A DNA stretch of 64,000 nt from Pseudophaeobacter sp. (lineage in GTDB: Bacteria; Pseudomonadota; Alphaproteobacteria; Rhodobacterales; Rhodobacteraceae): contig JALUXC010000010.1 of assembly GCA_027019165.1 (NCBI GenBank), positions 148,035-212,034 of the forward strand, given 5' to 3'. Within the stretch, counting starts at the first letter, position 1; each line of letters starts with the position of its first letter. The translations under genes were made by a program, and so were the position numbers. Below, piece after piece: positions 57,876 to 64,000 of this stretch. The notes under the pieces are model-generated. The model searched no databases, was not told the DNA's origin, and saw nothing but the letters and a program-made list of their open reading frames with translations.

Positions 57876-59474
57876 ATGCCCACTGGACCCTCTGTTGCCA
57901 ATCCCTCTGTGTTGCAAGGCCGAATGCCTGTCGGCGTCATCCTTCTGGTTCTGCTGTGCATGGTCAGTGCACCTGTGCTGTGGCTGGGTATTTCATCTCT
58001 GCTAGAAGTCTGGGTCACACCCGAATACAGCCACGGTCCGCTGATCCCGCTGATTTCTCTCTACCTTTTCCTTCGGGAGCTGCGGGACAAGGAACCGGTT
58101 GCCAGGACGACGCCGGTAAACCGCCGTCCCGGCGTTCTGGTGATCCTCGGCGCTCTTTTGCTTGCTGTGATCGGAAATCTTGCCTCCGTGCCGGATCTGG
58201 TCGCATACGCTCTGATCATTTGGGTTGGTGGGGTCGTCCTCGTCTGTTTTGGGTGGGCAGAAGGTCGCCGCCATCAGATGCCGGTATTGCATCTGATCTT
58301 CATGCTGCCATTGCCACAGATCCTGTATTGGAAGCTGACGATCTTCCTGCAGGGTGTCTCCTCTGAACTTGGGGTCTGGTTCATCAAGCTCGCCGCCGTG
58401 CCGGTCTACCTTGATGGCAACATTATTGATCTCGGGCCCTATAAGCTTCAGGTGGCCGAAGCCTGTTCGGGGCTGCGTTATCTGTTCCCGATCCTCAGCT
58501 TTTCCTACCTGACCGCAATTCTGTACCGAGGGCCTTTCTGGCATAAGGCCTTTCTCTTTGCCTTTGCGGCGCCGCTCACGGTGTTCATGAATGCCTTCCG
58601 CATTGGCGTGATCGGTGTGCTGGTGAATTCTTATGGGATCGAACAGGCGGACGGATTTTTGCACTTCTTCGAAGGCTGGGTGATCTTTGGCGCATGTGTC
58701 GCCATACTGTTCCTTACCGCGGTCCTGTTGCAACGTCTGAACCGCAGTCATCTCAGCCTCGCAGAAACCATCGACATGGATTTCAATGGCCTCGGCGGTG
58801 AGGCAGCCAAGGTGATGACGTTCCCGGCAAACCGCGCCCTGACCGCTTCGGTGGTACTCAGTCTTCTGATCTCTGCCACTTATGTTCTGACGCCGCATGC
58901 GGACAATGAGCCCCCGCGGCGGGATTCCTTTGCCTTGTTCCCAAGTCGGCTGGATGGATGGTCAGGGTTCTTCAGCACGCTGGAGCCAAATGTCGAAAAG
59001 GTGCTTGGCGCAACTGACTATGCGAACTCCGCCTATATTGGTCCAGACTCGGACATTCCTGTTGAGTTTTTCGCGGCCTGGTACAGGAGCCAGACCGAAG
59101 GGGAGGGGATCCATTCCCCTGAGGTCTGCCTGCCAAATGGTGGTTGGGAGATCTTCTCTTTGGATCCCTATGAGGTGTCTATGCCCGAAACGGTCTATGG
59201 CACATTCACGGTAAACCGCGCCATCGTCGAAAAGGGGTTCGAGCGCCAGTTGGTCTACTATTGGTTCGAGCAGCGTGGAACTCGGATGACAAATGACGTG
59301 ACCGCCAAATTGTCCGTCCTGCGGGACACTGTGATACGGGGGCGCAGCGACGGCGCCATGGTGCGCTTTGTAACCCGTATCGATCCAGACGAAACAGAAG
59401 GTGACGCGACGCGTCGGCTCGAAGAGCTCATGTCCCGTGTTCTCAAGATCCTGCCCCGATACATCCCTGAATAG
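57876..59474 (+). CDS. Exosortase (XrtD/VPLPA-CTERM-type) fused to a C-terminal EpsI domain
   Basis: AEACSGLRYLFP (catalytic Cys), NAFRIGVIG (Arg), GFLHFFEGW (His); EpsI motif IHSPEVCLPNGGWEI. Confidence 0.92.
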   Translation: MPTGPSVANPSVLQGRMPVGVILLVLLCMVSAPVLWLGISSLLEVWVTPEYSHGPLIPLISLYLFLRELRDKEPVARTTPVNRRPGVLVILGALLLAVIGNLASVPDLVAYALIIWVGGVVLVCFGWAEGRRHQMPVLHLIFMLPLPQILYWKLTIFLQGVSSELGVWFIKLAAVPVYLDGNIIDLGPYKLQVAEACSGLRYLFPILSFSYLTAILYRGPFWHKAFLFAFAAPLTVFMNAFRIGVIGVLVNSYGIEQADGFLHFFEGWVIFGACVAILFLTAVLLQRLNRSHLSLAETIDMDFNGLGGEAAKVMTFPANRALTASVVLSLLISATYVLTPHADNEPPRRDSFALFPSRLDGWSGFFSTLEPNVEKVLGATDYANSAYIGPDSDIPVEFFAAWYRSQTEGEGIHSPEVCLPNGGWEIFSLDPYEVSMPETVYGTFTVNRAIVEKGFERQLVYYWFEQRGTRMTNDVTAKLSVLRDTVIRGRSDGAMVRFVTRIDPDETEGDATRRLEELMSRVLKILPRYIPE

Positions 59475-59875
59475 GGTGTTGGGCACTCGGCCTGATGTCG
59501 CGCGGAAGGGTCCTATCGCGAACGAACGCCTCTTTCGTTCTTCTTAATATGCCCACTATTCCAATGAATTCGGGACGATTCGCCCATTTTTTGCGGCCCG
59601 CAGGCGGCCCATCGAGCGCAGCCCCTCATTGGTAGAGGGTAGGTGGATAACGCACAAGAATCGGTGGAATTTTGTCTAAATTGGCAACAATGCCTCCGGA
59701 TCTGTGCAAATTTTCCCGCCAGAAATGCCGAAGACGTTAACATTATGTTGCTGTGTGGAGGGGTATGAAGTATTTTAATCATATCGTCGGCAATTCTCTT
59801 GGGCCACTAAGAGCATTGCCTAGGGTGCAGGCATCCGTGGGTGGATGTCGTGATAACAAATTTGAGGATGGTAAA

Positions 59876-60334
59876 GTGATTAAAGCTCTCAAATACGTAG
59901 CTGCCGCGGCTGTTGCCACGCTGGCTCCGATGTCGGCCTCCGCGCTGACATACTTCTCTGCGTACGGTGACGGTGACACCTACAACTTCTCCGACGGCTA
60001 CCAGTCGCTGGTTGGTGTTGCCTTGGCTCCAGAAGGCGCCGGCACCATCACTCTGAACATCGTCAATGACATCGGCGCTAACCTGCGGTTTGCTTTCGAT
60101 CTCGTTGCCGAGACTCTGAGCGGTGTTACATATACTTTCGCTGGTGCTCCGGTAACTCCGGACTTCGGTGCTCCGGTTGCAGGTTCCACGCAGCTGGTGA
60201 TCAACTACACCGGCGCGAATGTTGGTGACCAGATCGCATTCGCTATGTCTGCTGTTCCGGTTCCGGCAGCTGCAGCTCTGATGCTGACCGCAATGGGTGC
60301 CCTGGCACTGGTGCGTCGCAACAAGCAAGCGTAA
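59876..60334 (+). CDS. Small VPLPA/VPVPA-CTERM-type exported protein
   Basis: GTG start with GAGG; signal peptide IKALKYVAAAAVATLAPMSASA; C-terminus SAVPVPAAAALMLTAMGALALVRRNKQA. Confidence 0.85.
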   Translation: MIKALKYVAAAAVATLAPMSASALTYFSAYGDGDTYNFSDGYQSLVGVALAPEGAGTITLNIVNDIGANLRFAFDLVAETLSGVTYTFAGAPVTPDFGAPVAGSTQLVINYTGANVGDQIAFAMSAVPVPAAAALMLTAMGALALVRRNKQA

Positions 60335-60360
60335 GCCAAGCGTAGAATGCGCGAAATAGA

Positions 60361-60397
60361 AGGGAGCGGCTCCACAGGGCCGCTCCCTTTCTCGTTT
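60361..60397 (+). terminator. Rho-independent terminator
   Basis: AGGGAGCGG / CCGCTCCCT stem followed by TTCTCGTTTTT. Confidence 0.85.
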
Positions 60398-60452
60398 TTG
60401 GGCATGCATGCAATTCCGAATGCAGGCAGTCCAGATCGGTCTGATAAGTGGC

Positions 60453-63400
60453 TTATAGAATACTGAAGTGATCTGAGCCGATGTCCGCCATGAAGGCAAA
60501 ATCGTCGATTTGCCCGTCAAAACCGTTGCCCCATTTTCGGCCCACAGACAGTCCCCAGTGTTGTGCATCCGGGGTGGTGCCGCTTGCATCGATTGAATCA
60601 AGCACGGTGCCGTCGACGCTAATACGCAATTGCCCCAGACTGTCCGAGTAGGCGATTTCCACCTCATGCCAGTCTCGGTCGGCCAATACATCTGCGTCCG
60701 TTGAGACTTCGAACCGGCCCTCTGACGTTGTCATGCTGAAGACAAGATCGTCATCCACAACGTCAAGGTGGAACGCCTTGTGAATTCCAAAGACATTGCG
60801 TCCGTCAGAGGTATCGCTCTTCATATCGAGCGAGAAGAGAAAGTCATCCTGACCGAAAAGGTCCTCGTAGCCCTTCGAGACCTCAAGTGCAGCCTTGTCC
60901 GAGGACACGTCAAGCACCTGAGAATTCCTTGCCTCTGAGAACACGAAATCTGCGTCCGCTGATTGAAGCTGCGCGCCGCCCCCGGAAAGATCCGCCAGTT
61001 TGCTGCCGTCAAAGTCGAAAGCAAGAATGGCCTCTCCCGGCAGGTCGTGCGCGGCAGGATCGAACAAGCCGTCAATGACATGCGGCCCTTCCTGAACGGT
61101 CGGTTTGTCCGAAACCGTTATGTAGTTCACCAGCGCGTCAACAGTATCCCCACCCCATGGATGGCCGAAGTTCAATCCCCAGTACTTGACGGGGGCGGTC
61201 GTGCCACTGTGCTCTCCACTGGCCGCAAGAGTGTCATCAATGAACAGCTGCAGGCTGTTGGAGCCGCTGTCATACTGAATGCTGACTTTGTGCGCTTCTC
61301 CGTCCCAGTCTTTTGGCCCCGTCGCGATCTGCTCCCAACCATCCGAGGTCTGGAGCCTCAGAACCATCTGCCCGCTTTCATTCAGCGACAGATCCAGTGT
61401 GTTGTGAAGATAGGCGATGGTTCCGCTGCTATCGGCATCCTGCATCTGCAGCGTAAACTCCACAGAGAACCCATCCGCTTCATAAAACACGTCATTCTGT
61501 CGTGTCAGAGCCAAGCTGTTTTCGCTGATGTTTATGCCCGCGGCAGTCCAGGGACCTATGCCACTGAGGCTGTAGTCGAGCTTGATGGCCTCGACCCCGT
61601 TTTCATCCCAGAAAAGATGGCCAAGGAAATTCGGCGCGGCATCGGATGAAATATCTTCGATCGCAGAGCCATCCCGTTCCAAGTTTTCCCTCAGCAGATA
61701 CACATCCCGGACTTTGGCCGACAGCCCATCATTCCAAGTGTTGCCCACCGTCAAACCCCAATACATCTTGGGGTTTGTCGTTCCGTGGGCTTCGACGGTA
61801 TCTGTCACCTTTCCGTCCACCAGAAGCGCCAGGCTCCCTTGCTCACCATCGTAGACAAAGTTCAAATGATGTGCGGCTTCATCTGCAAAGATCGCAACGC
61901 CACTCACCAAGTCGTATTCACCTTCGTCCGTCACCATGGTGAACCAGACATGCCCTTCTGCGTCGATTCTGGCCGTCAAGGTTTGCGGCATGTCCAGAAA
62001 TGTGCCCGCCATGCCGTCTTCCCGGTCCAGCGTGATGCCAAGATTGAAACTGCTCAGATTGAAAAGGCCATCGTTGGACCGCTCGACCTCCATTCTCGAA
62101 CGGCCGCCAATCTCAACCCAGCCATCCACAATGGTCGCATCCCCTTCCAAGACGACGTCATTCCCAACGTCGGCTTTTTCAGCCAGACCGGGTCCAGAAA
62201 GATCAAGGTCGAACACAAAGGGCGAATCGATGTCGATGCTGCGTGTAATTTGATCTTTCGTGCCATCCGGCAGCGTGACCACCAAGGTGTAATCATGTGA
62301 GCCCGTGGTGCCAAAGTCGTGCTTTACGGTCACACCCTTCTTTTCGGTTCCGTCGCCGAAAATCCAAGTGAATTCCGCTCCGGCATCAACCGCCAGACCG
62401 GTCGCGGATCGGGAGTGTTCCGCTGTCAGCGTGACTTCCGACTGGTCGAACTTGGAGACCGTTACATCTGCGACGGCCAACAGATCATCTGCTGCTGCCT
62501 CAAACCACGTCAAAGAGCTGCCTGCCTCGCCATTCAACGGGCTGTCCGGACGCAGCATTAGATCCCGCAGGTCACCGCTGCCGCCTGCCTCGATATTGAT
62601 GAAGTGGTCTTTGTAGTCATCCCCGGTGCCAAGGATAATGTTGTCGCCCTCATTGCGAACAATATGTGCGACGTTGTTCTCAACAACGGCATTGGTACCA
62701 CCGATGTCGATCATACCCACCATAGTAGATGGTGTTGTAGAACCGTCAGCCTCGATGATGTAGACGTCCGAGCTGTTCAAAACGGTATTGTTTCGAACCG
62801 TCGCATTATTGGTATCGTTGATATATATCGCATTTCGGTGAGCGCCAAAGAGGAGGTTGTTCTCAATGAGAACATTCTCGAAGACCTTACTTCCGTCTTC
62901 GACGTTTTGATTGTGTCCAAAGATGAGTTGATAACGAGGTCCGCCACTGGCATCCAAAATGTTATTGGAAATAGTAATGTTTTCATTATCTACCGTCGTT
63001 CGAAAACCCCATAGTTGAATAAAGTCGGGGTGATTGAAATCTGTTGTGGATCCGGTCATGTCGTGCAAATGATTTTCCTGCACATTCATTCCTGAAACGC
63101 CGCCGATCCGGATGCCGTCCCCTTGCAGGCCCTGAATATCGTTCCTTATTACATCAACGTCAGTACAGTCTCTGAAAGCAAGGCCGTGATAAAAATCAGA
63201 GATCTCGTTGTTCTCAAAAACGACACCGTCCGACCATTTGACAACGGCGGCGCTGCTGGCAGCCTCATAGTTGTCAGTGGTGCCCGGAGGGCCTTTGGCC
63301 GAACCTTCCATCACGTTGTTTTTGAACGTGATATTTCTGCATGACATCAGGTCGATTACGGAGCTTGGATAGGGTGAATCATTTCCGAGATCTACAATCT

Positions 63401-63650
63401 TGAGATTTTCGAAGGAAACGTTTTCAATTCCCTGCATGCGCACCGCAGTCACTGTTGCAGGATCGTCCGCGTCCAAAGATTTGATAGAGATGCTTGGGTT
63501 GACGTTATTTTCGTCCTTGTCCCAAGAGACGATTTCAAAATCCACTCCCGGTGCCAATAAAATTTCCCCACCGCCGTCGGCGACGAGGGCTTTGAAAGCG
63601 GAATCCAAATCATCTTGAGTATAACATACAACCGTTTTTGCTTCACTCAT
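60453..63650 (-). CDS. Right-handed beta-helix + PKD + three LamG-like module protein (polysaccharide-active or adhesive, function unknown)
   Basis: Start MSEAKTVVCYTQDDLDSAF likely; beta-helix N..I..N repeats; FTWIFGDGTEKKGVTVKHDFGTTGSHDYTLVVTLPDG PKD; three C-terminal modules each with YWGL..G..W/HWGL..G..WG. Confidence 0.8.
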   Translation of the reverse strand: MSEAKTVVCYTQDDLDSAFKALVADGGGEILLAPGVDFEIVSWDKDENNVNPSISIKSLDADDPATVTAVRMQGIENVSFENLKIVDLGNDSPYPSSVIDLMSCRNITFKNNVMEGSAKGPPGTTDNYEAASSAAVVKWSDGVVFENNEISDFYHGLAFRDCTDVDVIRNDIQGLQGDGIRIGGVSGMNVQENHLHDMTGSTTDFNHPDFIQLWGFRTTVDNENITISNNILDASGGPRYQLIFGHNQNVEDGSKVFENVLIENNLLFGAHRNAIYINDTNNATVRNNTVLNSSDVYIIEADGSTTPSTMVGMIDIGGTNAVVENNVAHIVRNEGDNIILGTGDDYKDHFINIEAGGSGDLRDLMLRPDSPLNGEAGSSLTWFEAAADDLLAVADVTVSKFDQSEVTLTAEHSRSATGLAVDAGAEFTWIFGDGTEKKGVTVKHDFGTTGSHDYTLVVTLPDGTKDQITRSIDIDSPFVFDLDLSGPGLAEKADVGNDVVLEGDATIVDGWVEIGGRSRMEVERSNDGLFNLSSFNLGITLDREDGMAGTFLDMPQTLTARIDAEGHVWFTMVTDEGEYDLVSGVAIFADEAAHHLNFVYDGEQGSLALLVDGKVTDTVEAHGTTNPKMYWGLTVGNTWNDGLSAKVRDVYLLRENLERDGSAIEDISSDAAPNFLGHLFWDENGVEAIKLDYSLSGIGPWTAAGINISENSLALTRQNDVFYEADGFSVEFTLQMQDADSSGTIAYLHNTLDLSLNESGQMVLRLQTSDGWEQIATGPKDWDGEAHKVSIQYDSGSNSLQLFIDDTLAASGEHSGTTAPVKYWGLNFGHPWGGDTVDALVNYITVSDKPTVQEGPHVIDGLFDPAAHDLPGEAILAFDFDGSKLADLSGGGAQLQSADADFVFSEARNSQVLDVSSDKAALEVSKGYEDLFGQDDFLFSLDMKSDTSDGRNVFGIHKAFHLDVVDDDLVFSMTTSEGRFEVSTDADVLADRDWHEVEIAYSDSLGQLRISVDGTVLDSIDASGTTPDAQHWGLSVGRKWGNGFDGQIDDFAFMADIGSDHFSIL

Positions 63651-63873
63651 GATTGCGCCCTTTTCCATCACGTGCCCAAACCTCAAGGCATCGTTAACGG
63701 GGGCGGGGGCCTGCAGTGGAAGAATTTCAGGCTGAAATGTGTCTTTCCGTTATAACTTTATGTTAATTCATTCTCAGGCAGCATTTAGTTCAGGTTTCTT
63801 TGAGTAGACTCAAAAAAATTGAATGAATTTTGCCTGTTCGAGGTTCAGCGGTGTATGAAGGATCGCTTCCCAT

Positions 63874-64000
63874 GGCTCTGTTGCACAAATCGTGGTGTGA
63901 ACAGAGTTCCCCTTTCCCTGGAGACACTTATCCTACGGGCTCAGTGACGGGTATGCCAAGAGCGGTGTAGCGGTTGAGCACCGCGATCCGGACTTGGAGC
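63874..64000 (-). mobile_element. Partial IS5-family-like insertion sequence (right part beyond window)
   Basis: Terminal inverted-repeat-like GGCTCTGTTGCACAAATCG at 63874 followed by the transposase C-terminus on the minus strand. Confidence 0.75.
63928..64000 (-). CDS. IS5-family-like transposase, C-terminal fragment
   Basis: Minus-strand reading ...LQVRIAVLNRYTALGIPVTEPVG*, similar to IS5/IS903-group transposase C-termini. Confidence 0.7.
   Translation of the reverse strand, partial: LQVRIAVLNRYTALGIPVTEPVG

Noticed and set aside
54242-58898. Minus-strand ORFs 54242..55285 and 58002..58898
   Set aside because: Antisense to the TPR lipoprotein and the exosortase; no recognisable motifs.
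60963-62300. Plus-strand ORFs 60963..61649 and 61785..62300
   Set aside because: Shadow ORFs opposite the LamG-like repeats of the 1077-aa protein.
1-64000. CRISPR array
   Set aside because: No regularly spaced direct repeats of CRISPR type and no cas genes recognised.

Overview
The window looks like an alphaproteobacterial (Rhodobacterales/Roseobacter-type) genome segment with three parts. (1) 1-8.3 kb is a chromosomal flank: gltB (partial, minus strand), gltD, uppP, a complex I NDUFA9-like NAD(P)-binding protein, and a tRNA-Leu(CAG). (2) About 8.3-40.4 kb is a mosaic island with an integrative/mobilizable element backbone. It carries a large serine recombinase whose ORF reads antisense through the tRNA-Leu, a VirD4/TraG-type coupling protein, a resolvase, ArdA, a ParB-like protein, ParDE, a relaxase-helicase and a MobC-like protein. 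Cargo includes an AT-rich HExxH metallopeptidase / ankyrin-like gene pair, an MFS transporter, a polyamine-type ABC operon with an Asp/Glu racemase, a VOC protein and a LysE exporter. No VirB/Trb mating-pair genes were seen. (3) About 41-64 kb is an exopolysaccharide/exosortase locus: an ExoY-like transferase, rfbCBDA with an inserted sulfotransferase-like gene, Wzz/CpsD/ExeA-type genes, a PrsT-like TPR lipoprotein, Wza, an outer-membrane barrel, an exosortase fused to EpsI, two VPLPA-CTERM-type substrates and a large beta-helix/LamG protein. The window ends inside an IS5-family-like element. The most interesting observations are: two intergenic alphaproteobacterial LexA-type boxes (GTTC-N7-GTTC), one driving the recombinase operon and one driving a small gene ahead of the ardA-parB block; a run of about six hairpins in roughly 280 nt upstream of ardA; the recombinase/tRNA read-through junction; and the uncharacterised metallopeptidase/ankyrin pair flanked by perfect palindromes. 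All family calls come from reading the sequence; no database searches were run.
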